Origin: Citrobacter freundii | GTDB taxonomy: Bacteria; Bacteroidota; Bacteroidia; Chitinophagales; Chitinophagaceae | Reading direction: 5' to 3' | Length of the DNA: 64,000 nucleotides | NCBI GenBank assembly: GCA_003243445.1 | Contig: QFQQ01000014.1 | Location: 46,172 to 110,171 of the forward strand | In this document: positions 9,707 to 18,507 of the stretch, in pieces | How the letters are laid out: each line of letters starts with the position of its first letter | Position numbering within the stretch: position 1 is the stretch's first letter | Translations under genes and position numbers: made by a program | Notes under the pieces: model-generated | What the model was told of the DNA's origin: nothing | What the model saw: only the letters and a program-made list of their open reading frames with translations | The model's database searches: none

Positions 9707-10434
9707 AGTTTTTTCTTTTTAAACATGAATTCGGGAATGCTGGTGATGATCAGCATGATCCAGCGCCAGAACCATTTTACATAAATGACGTTTTTCTTTT
9801 TCTGCAGACCGCTGAATATGGCGTCCGCAACTTCGGCCGGTTGAGCCGTAAGGAGTTTCGGCAATTCAAGATCAGCGGTCATCCTGGTATTCACAAAGCC
9901 CGGAAGAACCGTCATTACGTGGATCTTTTGATGGAACATCTTATTTCGCAGCCCGGACAGGTAAGCGGTGAAGCCGGCTTTTGCACTTCCATAAATGTAA
10001 TTGCTTTGTCTTCCCCGCAGTCCGGCTACAGAACTGATGCCGGCGATGGCTCCTGTACCTCTCCGGGCGAAGTCGGCAGCAATGATATTGAGTATCGAAA
10101 CAGGGCCGGTATAGTTGGTGTTGATGGTGCGTGCTGTTTCACTTATGTCTTCAATGACCTTGTCATTATCATTCATATAGCCGACCACGCAAATGCAGAC
10201 ATCCGGTTTTACGGAAAGCCCGGCATAGAAAGCCGGATGTGAGTGAATATCTTCAGCATCGAAGTGGTGTACCGAGCAATCGATACCGAACCTGATCTGC
10301 AGATCCGATTGCAATGGTTTCAACGCATCAATATTCCTCCCTGCCAGCTGCACATTGAATTGTTGCGCGGCATATTTTTTTGCCGTGGCGAAGCCAATAT
10401 CGGAGGTGGCGCCAAGAACGAGAACGGTTGGCAT
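9703..10434 (-). CDS. SDR-family reductase, DprE2-like
   Basis: 243 residues. The nucleotide-binding motif is VLGATSDIG (7-14), with the catalytic triad Ser135, Tyr148 and Lys152 (YGSAK). The C-terminus, with VIYVKWFWRWIMLIITSIPEFMF-like hydrophobic character, matches the tail of decaprenylphosphoryl-2-keto-erythropentose reductases (DprE2) that reduce the keto intermediate in the decaprenylphosphoryl-arabinose pathway. The partner flavin oxidase DprE1 is not found nearby. The gene sits between the HAD phosphatase (overlapping) and the prenyltransferase (41-base gap) on the same strand, so a single operon is likely. The specific substrate is an inference. Confidence 0.82.
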   Translation of the reverse strand: MPTVLVLGATSDIGFATAKKYAAQQFNVQLAGRNIDALKPLQSDLQIRFGIDCSVHHFDAEDIHSHPAFYAGLSVKPDVCICVVGYMNDNDKVIEDISETARTINTNYTGPVSILNIIAADFARRGTGAIAGISSVAGLRGRQSNYIYGSAKAGFTAYLSGLRNKMFHQKIHVMTVLPGFVNTRMTADLELPKLLTAQPAEVADAIFSGLQKKKNVIYVKWFWRWIMLIITSIPEFMFKKKKL

Positions 10435-10475
10435 CGTACTTTTTTAAAGATTAAGAAAACTCAGATGGCAGCTTG

Positions 10476-11402
10476 TCACTGAAAAATAGTAACTCTTTTC
10501 AGGTAAATGATCAGGAAGAAGCTGATCACCCACAATAAAAGTGTGACCTGAATAAACCGGTCTTTATAAAGGATCTTGGTTGGCGAGCCGGAATCTGACG
10601 ATACAAAGATGATCTGCAAATACCGCATCAGCCCGGCGATTACGAACAGACAGGTGTAATAAAGTCTGTATGTGCCCAACCTGGCGATCGTACGTTCAGA
10701 CATTGTATACATGAAATAGGCTACGATGATTACGGCACAGATCAGGGCGAGTACTGTATTCAGAAAATCAAGATTGTATCCTTTTACGGATTTGCGCATA
10801 TCCACGCCCGATTCAAGCTTCAGCAATACATCATCCCTTCTTTTTCCTATCGCCATGAACAGGGCGAGCAGGAATACCATGATCACGATCCATTCTGAAA
10901 GTGCGATCTGGGACACTACCGATCCGGCCTTCAGCCGCAGCACGAAACCGGCAGCCAGCAGGATTATATCCAGTATAGACACGTTTTTCAGCCCAAAGGA
11001 ATAGCCAAGATTGATCACGAAATAGATCGCGAGCACAAAAGTGAACTTTTCCCTGATCATCAGCGAGCCGGCAAACCCAGCAATAATGAGTGCCAGGGCG
11101 ATGATCAGCGCGGCTGGTTTAGACACTTCTCCGCTGGCAATAGGCCTTTTGCATTTTACAGGATGTCTGCGGTCGTCTTCGACATCCCGGTAATCATTCA
11201 AAATATAAATGCTGCTCGCAATGGCTGAAAAGCAGAGGAACGCCAGCGAGAGATCCACCACTTTATGCAAATTCTCAAGCTGTCCTGCAAAGAATAGGGG
11301 GATAAAAAGGAAAAGGTTTTTTGCCCAGTCTTTGGGCCGTAATAGTTTGAAATAAGCCACAGTAAGTTGAATTACGGCGACAAAATACAAACTAAAAGCC
11401 AC
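10476..11402 (-). CDS. UbiA-family polyprenyl-phosphate phosphoribosyltransferase-like protein
   Basis: 308 residues with about eight membrane segments. The Asp-rich motif NDYRDVEDDRRHP (Asn69, Asp70, Asp73, Asp76, Asp77), followed by KCKRPIASG, is the form found in decaprenyl-phosphate phosphoribosyltransferases (DPPR synthase) rather than in quinone-type UbiA enzymes. It would join phosphoribosyl pyrophosphate to a polyprenyl phosphate in the inner membrane. It is the first gene of a three-gene leftward operon with the reductase and phosphatase. The start used is a GTG; the true start may lie a few codons inward, since the family usually begins shortly before LLRPKDWAKN. Confidence 0.87.
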   Translation of the reverse strand: MAFSLYFVAVIQLTVAYFKLLRPKDWAKNLFLFIPLFFAGQLENLHKVVDLSLAFLCFSAIASSIYILNDYRDVEDDRRHPVKCKRPIASGEVSKPAALIIALALIIAGFAGSLMIREKFTFVLAIYFVINLGYSFGLKNVSILDIILLAAGFVLRLKAGSVVSQIALSEWIVIMVFLLALFMAIGKRRDDVLLKLESGVDMRKSVKGYNLDFLNTVLALICAVIIVAYFMYTMSERTIARLGTYRLYYTCLFVIAGLMRYLQIIFVSSDSGSPTKILYKDRFIQVTLLLWVISFFLIIYLKRVTIFQ

Positions 11403-12534
11403 ATCTAATAGTACTGATGAGTTGGCTGTATAAAAAATCCTGTGTGCTGGGATTTTGGCCGCGTAGGCCTCAGGGAGTCAACCCGTCCACCTGAATGACC
11501 GGGAGACAGGGAGATCACGCGGACCCGCATCAGGATCTTTTTAGGAAAATAAACGAACGGAGGTCAACGGCGTAACATTGATTTAACAGACTTCCGCGGG
11601 ATGGACTGCCTTTCTTAGCAGGTACTGCTCGGCAGCGACTGGCCGGTATGCAGATCTTCAGTAAGATCAGGCAGGTTTGATTTGAAAGCAGGTGCTATAA
11701 GTGTTGTATGGACGTTGGTAAAGATCATCAGGCGTTGGAGCGGCGCCGTTATATAATCGTTCTTGTATTTCCTTTAATTAAATCCAACTTGCCGGTTATA
11801 CTCCTATCTAGTTATTCGGTGATTGATAACGGGTTTAAAGAACGGTATGCGAAACAATTCTATACAGGGTAAAGTCAATTAACAACATGAAGTTTTTACG
11901 TTTACAACGTTTATATCAGCCATTGGCCATCGAATGTAAATAAGCAATAACCAACTATTCGAGTAAGTATTGTATTGAAATGCCAGGGGTAATACATTAT
12001 TGATGTATGAGCTTCGTATTAATGACAGGTCGCAGAATAGATGCTTGCTATATTCACTGACAGCAAGATTTTATATCAACAAGCGAGAAAAACTTTATGA
12101 TCGCGTGAGACATTAAAATATAGTGGAGATATATAAGATCTTCCTAATAGATTATATACTACACGAGGATAATAATATGTTCTATTTTTTCAAGGAGCGT
12201 TGTGTTGTTTCTTTGCAGTAGAAATTATTCCATAGCACACCATTCGAACTTACTAAGCTTGCTGCATATTTCTACTTCGCATTTTTGCTAAAAGAATTGC
12301 GAAAACTCCACCAATCATTATATAGATGTTTATTTACTAGTGTTCGGTATTCACTAGTAGAGATCTATGCTTTTTATCAATGACATATATACATGAAACG
12401 GCAAGTAAAAATGAATTTCCTAATGTGAATAACAATTAAAAAAAAAGATCCCATTGGCATAGTAGTTGTTTCAATGGCATTCGATTGGTGGCGAGAAAAA
12501 AAATCCCCTTATTTAAACACAAAACAAAAATTGA
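11403..12534. other. 1.1-kb stretch without a recognisable gene
   Basis: This divergent spacer separates the UbiA operon from the secreted esterase gene. No open frame of convincing length or composition is present on either strand. The first 400 bases are of average composition, and the part after about 11.9 kb is clearly AT-richer. One copy of the 16-base direct repeat lies here. It could be a decayed gene or a region with distant regulatory sites; I see no tRNA, IS end or repeat array. Confidence 0.5.
11785..11800 (+). repeat. 16-base direct repeat, copy 2
   Basis: Exact second copy of CAACTTGCCGGTTATA, 2863 bases from the first and in the same orientation. Confidence 0.6.
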
Positions 12535-14490
12535 ATGAAAAACCAGGCTCTTCGCAGCACCCTGATGGCTGTAATTGCATTTCTATGTTCTTTCTTTTCG
12601 TTTGTATCATCGGCTAATGCACAGCAAACACTTACGCCCAGATACGTTGACATTGCTTCCAATATCCATGGATTCTATGAGTCCCTCCCGACTGGATATT
12701 CTTCCAGTACTGAAACTTATCCCCTGCTGATCTTTGTTCATGGCATGGGAGAAATGGGAGATGGCAGTGCTTCACAGCTTCCTAAAGTATTGGCCAACGG
12801 CGTGCCAAAGCTCATCAAAGAAGGAAGATTTCCTCAATCATTCACTGTTAATGGTCAAACGCACAAGTTTATCGTACTCGCTCCTCAAATGCAGAATTCG
12901 AGTGTGGTAGATGTTACTTTGAACATGCTGATTGATTATGCGATCGCGCATTACCGGGTTAATCCAAATCGTATCTATGCCACAGGTCTTAGTTTAGGTG
13001 GTGGCTTCGTGTGGAAACTTGGCGGCACAAAGCTCGCGTCAGCACAACGGCTTGCGGCGATCGTGCCAATGTGCGGAGCTGCTACTTATAGCGTTTCAGC
13101 TGCACACAACATGGGCACAGCGGGCCTTGCTGTATGGGCTTTCCATAACAATGGAGACCCGACTGTTTCTGTAAACACAACAAAGAACTGGGTGAACGGC
13201 GTTAACGAAACTGCTACTAATCCCAAAGCCAGGCTGACTGTATTCAATGTAAGCGGTCACGATTGCTGGTCTCAGGCTTCTGATCCGAATTACAGAGAAG
13301 ATGGCAAGAACATGTACGAGTGGATGCTGGGTTATTCAAGAGGCACAACTCCAAATACACCACCGACAGTAAATGCCGGCGCCGATAAAGCCATCACATT
13401 GCCGACCGCTTCTATCCAATTGTCCGGCTCAGCATCTGATCCTGACGGTTCTATCGCGTCTTACTCATGGTCAAAAGTTTCCGGTCCCTCTTCATTTTCT
13501 ATCAACAATGTAGGAATTACCAATCCTACTGTAAGCGGGCTGGTTTCTGGATCTTATACTTTCCGTCTGACTGTTATTGATAATCGTGGAGCTACAGCTT
13601 ATGATGATGTTGTCGTAAACGTATTGCCTGCAGCATCAACTCCTCCGCCTGCAACAAATCCTCCTGCAGGAAGTGCGAAGTATATTAAAGTAAAAATGTT
13701 TGCAGGATCAAGCGCCTATAGCAGCACAGAATGGAACAACTGGAATATTGGCGGCGGCGCAGTGAGCAATGTAACCTCTGCCAGCCTTAAATATTCTGAC
13801 GGGACCACCTCAAGCGCTAAAGCTGTGATCAGCCACAGTACGGCTGTGGGAGACAATGGTACAGGTTATGGTTCAGGAATGGCACCGGCTGAAGTACTGC
13901 GTCACTCAAGCTACTCAAACGCGGTTAGCCGTACGCTTACTATCACTGGCCTTGACCCTTCTAAAAAGTATGATATAGAATTATATGCAGGACGTAACAG
14001 CAATCCTGACAATAATACCACGTTTACTACCGGTTCTCTCAACAAAGTGATTGCTACATACAACAATAAGACGAATAAAGCAGCATTCTCCGGCCTTATA
14101 CCTGCTTCGGACGGAACGATCGTAATCACAATGAAGAGATCTAAAACATACACTTACCTGAACGGATTCAGTATCACCGAAGGCTCCAGCTCAAGCACAG
14201 CATCTGTTGCGGCAAGATCTGCTGAGACAGCAACCGCAAGTGCACTGGAGGTTTATCCAAATCCGCTGACGGACCGTGCAATGGTTAAACTCAACAATGA
14301 CCATACCGGCTCATTCAATGTAACCATCACCAACCAGGCGGGTGCAGTGGTTAAACAGATCACGCTGACAAAAGCTGCGAAAGGTTTGAGCCAGCAATAT
14401 ATCTCTTTGGGCAGCCTGCCAAAAGGTACTTATGTGCTGACTGCAAAAAGCGGTGATACAGAAGAATCAACAATCATCTTGAAAAACTAA
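12535..14490 (+). CDS. Secreted esterase/hydrolase with PKD and T9SS domains
   Basis: 651 residues. A signal peptide (1-29, SANAQ) precedes an alpha/beta-hydrolase domain (about 35-275) of the polyhydroxybutyrate-depolymerase/feruloyl-esterase type. Nucleophile Ser153 lies in GLSLGGG, with probable Asp208 (NNGDPT) and His242 (SGHDCW). A PKD domain (about 278-367) and a Pro-rich linker follow, then a 170-residue beta-type domain (about 380-555, starting YIKVKMF) without a name I can give, and a type A sorting domain (VYPNPLTD to IILKN). The enzyme is probably exported through T9SS and cleaves esters of polysaccharides or polyesters; the substrate is not readable. The lipoprotein gene 28 bases downstream may be cotranscribed. 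Confidence 0.9.
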   Translation: MKNQALRSTLMAVIAFLCSFFSFVSSANAQQTLTPRYVDIASNIHGFYESLPTGYSSSTETYPLLIFVHGMGEMGDGSASQLPKVLANGVPKLIKEGRFPQSFTVNGQTHKFIVLAPQMQNSSVVDVTLNMLIDYAIAHYRVNPNRIYATGLSLGGGFVWKLGGTKLASAQRLAAIVPMCGAATYSVSAAHNMGTAGLAVWAFHNNGDPTVSVNTTKNWVNGVNETATNPKARLTVFNVSGHDCWSQASDPNYREDGKNMYEWMLGYSRGTTPNTPPTVNAGADKAITLPTASIQLSGSASDPDGSIASYSWSKVSGPSSFSINNVGITNPTVSGLVSGSYTFRLTVIDNRGATAYDDVVVNVLPAASTPPPATNPPAGSAKYIKVKMFAGSSAYSSTEWNNWNIGGGAVSNVTSASLKYSDGTTSSAKAVISHSTAVGDNGTGYGSGMAPAEVLRHSSYSNAVSRTLTITGLDPSKKYDIELYAGRNSNPDNNTTFTTGSLNKVIATYNNKTNKAAFSGLIPASDGTIVITMKRSKTYTYLNGFSITEGSSSSTASVAARSAETATASALEVYPNPLTDRAMVKLNNDHTGSFNVTITNQAGAVVKQITLTKAAKGLSQQYISLGSLPKGTYVLTAKSGDTEESTIILKN

Positions 14491-14518
14491 TCTAATAAAC
14501 CATCTTATTATAAATTAT

Positions 14519-15025
14519 ATGAAAAAAATCTCTTTATTGCTGCTGGCAGGTACAATCGTTCTCGCTTCCTGCCAAAAGCAGAATGACCAGATATTCTCTC
14601 AAACTGAACAGACAAGTAATGATAAAGTGCAAACATCGTCCTGGACAAACGTTGCTTTTAGCAGCGAAGCGGGTAAAAGCACTTCAGCAAGTGGGCAGAT
14701 CAATGTTCCGGCAATTGACTCCGCGGTATTAAATGGTGGCATTGTCCTGGTTTATTCAAAAGATAATAATACTATCAATACACTGCCTGCTTCGACCTCA
14801 GGTGTTGAATGGAGCTATGAGATCAAAAACAGCAGCATCGTACTTTCTGCCTCGGCTGAGAAAGGATTGCCTTCTCTCACAGGCCTTCAGTTCTCTTACG
14901 CGATCGTTCCGGCAGGGAAACTCGCAGGCTATGAAGAAAAAGGAATCACTGCCGATAATCTCATCAACATGAGCTACGCGAGCGCTACAAGCATATTTGC
15001 CGGTGACGCGGTTGGTTCCAGATAA
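14519..15025 (+). CDS. Predicted lipoprotein of unknown function
   Basis: 168 residues. The N-terminus has a hydrophobic signal ending in the lipobox LASC followed by QKQND. The rest is Ser/Ala-rich with predicted beta strands (SWTNVAFSSEAGKS, AVLNGGIVLVYSKD), without catalytic motifs. It follows the secreted esterase closely and is followed by a terminator, suggesting a two-gene unit. No family was recognised. Confidence 0.85.
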   Translation: MKKISLLLLAGTIVLASCQKQNDQIFSQTEQTSNDKVQTSSWTNVAFSSEAGKSTSASGQINVPAIDSAVLNGGIVLVYSKDNNTINTLPASTSGVEWSYEIKNSSIVLSASAEKGLPSLTGLQFSYAIVPAGKLAGYEEKGITADNLINMSYASATSIFAGDAVGSR

Positions 15026-15098
15026 TGCCGTGCTGAGATACGATAACGGGTGGATTTAACCGCCGGCGGAACTCAAATTTGAAACTCCTGACAGATAA

Positions 15099-15126
15099 AC
15101 CCTTCCAGTACGGAAGGGTTTTTTGC
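15099..15126 (+). terminator. Terminator after the lipoprotein gene
   Basis: Hairpin AACCCTTCC/GGAAGGGTT with a five-base loop and a T run, about 75 bases after the stop. Confidence 0.85.
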
Positions 15127-15255
15127 TTTTTCTCCGGGTCCGGGGAAAGAAGGGCTTCCTCCAACGCCATATGATAAGTTCATCCGATAATTTAATCATT
15201 GCCTGCTTTTAATAATTAAGCTTTTGTTTTATGTTTACAGAAATTAGCTGTTGAT

Positions 15256-16890
15256 ATGAACCTTAAGACTTATGAAAGGAAAAATTATCTCTCGCTTGCG
15301 GAACTGGCATTTATTGTAGGCCTGGCGTTAGTTCCATTGTTTGTTTCTTTTCCATACCGGGTAAATATATTTCTGTCCTGGGAAGGTGCATACCGGATGA
15401 GCAATGGAGAAATTCCATTTCGTGATTTTGGAACACCGCTTGGAGGTATGTACTGGGTGATCCCGGCTCTGTTCTTTAAGATCTTTGGCGCGAAGATGAT
15501 CACACTTGTGAAGGCGCAGGTATTTATCAATATTATTTCAGGACTTGCTTTCCGTTCTATTATGAAAAGCATGGGTGTTGAACCGGGAATACGGTTCCTG
15601 TCAGTCCTTGTATATTGTCTTTCTTTTTCTTTTTTTAATTTCTGGCCATGGTACAATCATACCGTGGTAGTGTATGAGTTCATTGCGCTGGCTTTTCTGC
15701 TGAAGGCGCTTGTAAATGAGAACAGCAAATGGAGTGGGGCCTGGCTCGCGCTGGCGGCATTGTTTTGCTGCTGCTCATTTTTTACCAAGCAGGATGCAGG
15801 CGCAATGTCGATCCTGTTGAGTTTCGCATTACTTGTTTATGTGGCTTTACAACAACGCAAATTCAAACCGCTATTAATTTTTGCAGGTAGCCTGATAGCT
15901 GTATTTCTGCTGTTCATTCTGCCTTTGTCACGCTACGGTTTCGGATATTGGTTCAATCATGGTCAGGCACCGCATTCAGCCAGGATCTCTCCGTTCGAGA
16001 TCGTTGATGAATTCTTTACCGGTTCTCAATGGATCAAATTCTACCTGTTCCTGATCCTTGTATTGCTGGTCATGCGTTTTGCGAAATGGAGAGATTTGTG
16101 GGGGCAACAGAAGGAAATGCTGTTTTTGCTGCTGACGGTTGGCATTCTTGCTGAATCAGCTATTTTCCAGGTGACCAGTTATATCCCGCCGGATAACAAT
16201 ATCTTTTTTCACAGTTTCGCCATTGCGTTCATACTAAGCCAACTCATCAGATTGGTACCGGTGCAGGTGAACAGACCAGCCGTTGTAGGCGCATTTACCC
16301 TGGGGATCGTCATCTGGTGGAGCGGCGCATACTGGAAATATATTCAGCGGATCGCTGAACGTGCGCTGCCTTCGGATCAGGCGAAAGTGTCCGCAACCGG
16401 TGAGAACATAGTAAATAAAAAAACTTACATGATCACACCAAAGGATACAACGGATATCCCACTGGCACAATGGAAGTTCTCAGGGCTAAAGGCTTTTGAT
16501 AAGATCTACATGCCCGGCCCTACCGTGGACGGCATCAAACGTCTGATGGCAATGGACCTTATCAAACAAAAACAACCATTGAAGGTATTGAACATGACAG
16601 AACTCACGCCGCTCGCTGTCGAAATTCCGTTTGAACTGGAAAAGGGAAGTCATTATCCGCTATGGTATCATCTGGGGGTGGGTATGTTCAATAAACAGGC
16701 GGAGATGTTTGAAAAAAATATCGCAGAAAAGAAGTATGATCTTGTGCTGTTTGAGCATATCCCTACACTTAATAATTTTTACCCCTTTCGTGTGCGTGAT
16801 AGCCTGAAGGTGCATTACCAGATGATAGACTCTTTTATCGCTCCGAGGCGCGGCGATACAAAGGGAACGATCGAAGTGTATGTGAAATAA
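15256..16890 (+). CDS. Polytopic membrane protein, glycosyltransferase (GT39/PMT-like)
   Basis: 544 residues with roughly ten hydrophobic segments in the first 370 residues and a soluble C-terminal part of about 170 residues. The first external loop contains WEGAYRMSNGEIPFRDFGTPLGGMYW, similar to the acidic first loop of lipid-linked-sugar-dependent glycosyltransferases of the ArnT/PMT superfamily. It may use a polyprenyl-phosphate sugar donor. The polyprenyl-sugar cassette at 9-11 kb could supply such a donor, but that link is only a suggestion. The gene stands alone between two terminators. Confidence 0.72.
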   Translation: MNLKTYERKNYLSLAELAFIVGLALVPLFVSFPYRVNIFLSWEGAYRMSNGEIPFRDFGTPLGGMYWVIPALFFKIFGAKMITLVKAQVFINIISGLAFRSIMKSMGVEPGIRFLSVLVYCLSFSFFNFWPWYNHTVVVYEFIALAFLLKALVNENSKWSGAWLALAALFCCCSFFTKQDAGAMSILLSFALLVYVALQQRKFKPLLIFAGSLIAVFLLFILPLSRYGFGYWFNHGQAPHSARISPFEIVDEFFTGSQWIKFYLFLILVLLVMRFAKWRDLWGQQKEMLFLLLTVGILAESAIFQVTSYIPPDNNIFFHSFAIAFILSQLIRLVPVQVNRPAVVGAFTLGIVIWWSGAYWKYIQRIAERALPSDQAKVSATGENIVNKKTYMITPKDTTDIPLAQWKFSGLKAFDKIYMPGPTVDGIKRLMAMDLIKQKQPLKVLNMTELTPLAVEIPFELEKGSHYPLWYHLGVGMFNKQAEMFEKNIAEKKYDLVLFEHIPTLNNFYPFRVRDSLKVHYQMIDSFIAPRRGDTKGTIEVYVK

Positions 16891-16938
16891 AGGGGTTGGA
16901 TGGCAAATAGTCCGGATCAGACAAATATCTATATAAAC

Positions 16939-16979
16939 ACAGAGGAGGCTGCCTCATACGTTGAGCCAGCCTCCTCTGT
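16939..16979. terminator. Bidirectional hairpin between convergent genes
   Basis: Arms ACAGAGGAGGCTG and CAGCCTCCTCTGT are extended inward by a CTCA/TGAG pair. It lies between the glycosyltransferase-like gene and plsX, which end facing each other. Confidence 0.8.
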
Positions 16980-17021
16980 ATTAAGATGCCCTGTCAAAAA
17001 GAGATGTTTATACCGTTATGA

Positions 17022-17960
17022 TTATTGAAGTTCTTCGCGCATTTTACCAAGCACGTCTTTCTCAATCATCTGCTGAGCCACGCGTATCATATTAGAAAAT
17101 GCTTTCGCTTTTGAAATACCATGACCGATGATGACCGGTTTGCTTACACCTAACACCGGTGTGCCGCCGTAATTTTCGAAATTGAATCGTTCGAAGTATT
17201 CGTGTTCAATCTTTTGCCGGTGCGTGATATCATAAAGCGATTCAGCCATTTTCAGGATGATGTTACCGGTAAAGCCTTCGCAGACCATAACGTCTGCCTT
17301 ATCTTCCAGTACATCGCGGCCTTCGATGTTGCCGATAAAGTTGATATGCTGATTGGCTTTGAGCAGGGGATAGGTGGCCTGTGCAAGGAGATTGCCTTTG
17401 CCTTCTTCCTCTCCTACGTTCATCAGGCCTACGCGTGGTTTGTTGATGCCGAGCATGAGTTGTGCATATACAGAGCCCATGATCGCAAACTGGTTCAGTT
17501 GTTCGGGTTTACAATCGGCATTCAATCCTACGTCGAGCAAAAGCCCGGTATTGCCGTTTTCGCGTGGAATAATGGTAGAGATCGTTGGTCTTAACACGCC
17601 TTCGAGTGCTTTGATGCTGAACAAAGCGCCTACAAGCATTGCACCTGTGTTGCCCGCACTTATAAAAGAATCGATCTTTCCCGTAGCAAGCAGGTGAAAG
17701 CCGATCGCGATGGAGGAACGCTGTTTTTCCTTGAGTGCTTTTGTCGGATGTTCGTGCATATCGATCACCTGTTCCGAATGGATCAGATGCAGGTGTTCGC
17801 GCGGCACTTTATGTTCTTCCAGCAGTTGTTCTACCTGTGGCTGATCGCCGATCAGGAACAAGGTTGCCGGATTTTTTTCTTCATCAAGGTATTTGAGCAC
17901 ACCTTTCACCGCTTCGAGCGGGGCAAGGTCGCCACCCATCATGTCTAGTCCGATATTCAT
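17022..17960 (-). CDS. plsX: Phosphate acyltransferase PlsX
   Basis: 312 residues, the standard PlsX size, starting MNIGLDMMGGDLAP with the conserved DxMGGD-type N-terminus. SAGNTGAMLVGAL, GLLLDVGLNADCKPEQL, GNIEGRDVL and VCEGFTGNIILK are all family signatures. PlsX converts acyl-ACP to acyl phosphate, the substrate of PlsY, in membrane phospholipid synthesis. It lies downstream of DUF177 and rpmF on the same strand, the conserved bacterial arrangement, though here an unusual 306-base spacer separates it from rpmF. Confidence 0.97.
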   Translation of the reverse strand: MNIGLDMMGGDLAPLEAVKGVLKYLDEEKNPATLFLIGDQPQVEQLLEEHKVPREHLHLIHSEQVIDMHEHPTKALKEKQRSSIAIGFHLLATGKIDSFISAGNTGAMLVGALFSIKALEGVLRPTISTIIPRENGNTGLLLDVGLNADCKPEQLNQFAIMGSVYAQLMLGINKPRVGLMNVGEEEGKGNLLAQATYPLLKANQHINFIGNIEGRDVLEDKADVMVCEGFTGNIILKMAESLYDITHRQKIEHEYFERFNFENYGGTPVLGVSKPVIIGHGISKAKAFSNMIRVAQQMIEKDVLGKMREELQ

Positions 17961-18266
17961 TGGAAGCGTATAATTAAGTCAAAAGTAAAAATTCAAAAGT
18001 AAAAAAAGCATTCTTCCGGAATGCAGGTTTTGAAATAAGAGTAAACAATACTCAGGTCAGAATGATTGAAATAATACTGAAAAACGAACGATACCGGGAA
18101 TCTCTTATTGCATTTGCAATAAACAAGAGCTATAAAAACAGAAATTCCAAAATCCATCAGACACACCTGTCCAATGAACTTTGGAATCAATTAAGTAAGA
18201 TAAAACCAAAGGTAAAAGACAGCCTCGTTCATAAGAGACTATTTTTTACTTTTTAATTTTGACTTT
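17961..18266. repeat. rpmF-plsX spacer with inverted AAAAGTAAAA/TTTTACTTTT ends (MITE-like)
   Basis: The left end carries two AAAAGTAAAA units (about 17979-18006) and the right end (about 18240-18275) carries the complementary TTTTTACTTTTTAATTTTG type sequence, giving terminal inverted repeats about 30 bases long. Between them lies a 64-codon open frame on the plus strand (18062-18256) overlapped by a minus-strand frame; neither resembles a known protein. A hairpin (GCATTC/GAATGC, 18008-18024) lies just inside the left end. The right-end sequence recurs almost exactly at 26675-26706. Confidence 0.5.
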
Positions 18267-18458
18267 TTACTTTACCGGTGACTTCTCAGCTACCACTTTA
18301 CCTTTATAGTAAAGTTTGCCTTCGCTCACGTGTGCACGGTGACGAACATGGATTTCGTTTGTAGTGCTGTCGGTAGATAACGTCTGTGCAGTAGCTTTAT
18401 AGTGTGTTCTGCGTTTTGCGCTTCTTTGCTGACTGTGTCTGCGTTTCGGATTTGGCAT
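18267..18458 (-). CDS. rpmF: 50S ribosomal protein L32
   Basis: 63 residues starting MPNPKRRHSQQRSAKRRTH, the diagnostic L32 N-terminus, followed by VRHRAHVSEGKLYYKGKVV. It is a structural component of the large ribosomal subunit. The Cys-type zinc motif seen in some L32 proteins is absent, as in most Bacteroidota copies. The gene lies between DUF177 and plsX in the canonical order. Confidence 0.97.
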   Translation of the reverse strand: MPNPKRRHSQQRSAKRRTHYKATAQTLSTDSTTNEIHVRHRAHVSEGKLYYKGKVVAEKSPVK

Positions 18459-18507
18459 AACTCAACAATTATAATCTTTAATAAACGGGGCAAAACTGCC
18501 CATAATT

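Noticed and set aside
18062..18256. 64-codon frame between rpmF and plsX as a real gene
   Set aside because: It has no family, it is overlapped by an opposite frame of similar length, and its end reads into the inverted A/T repeat; kept only as content of the element.
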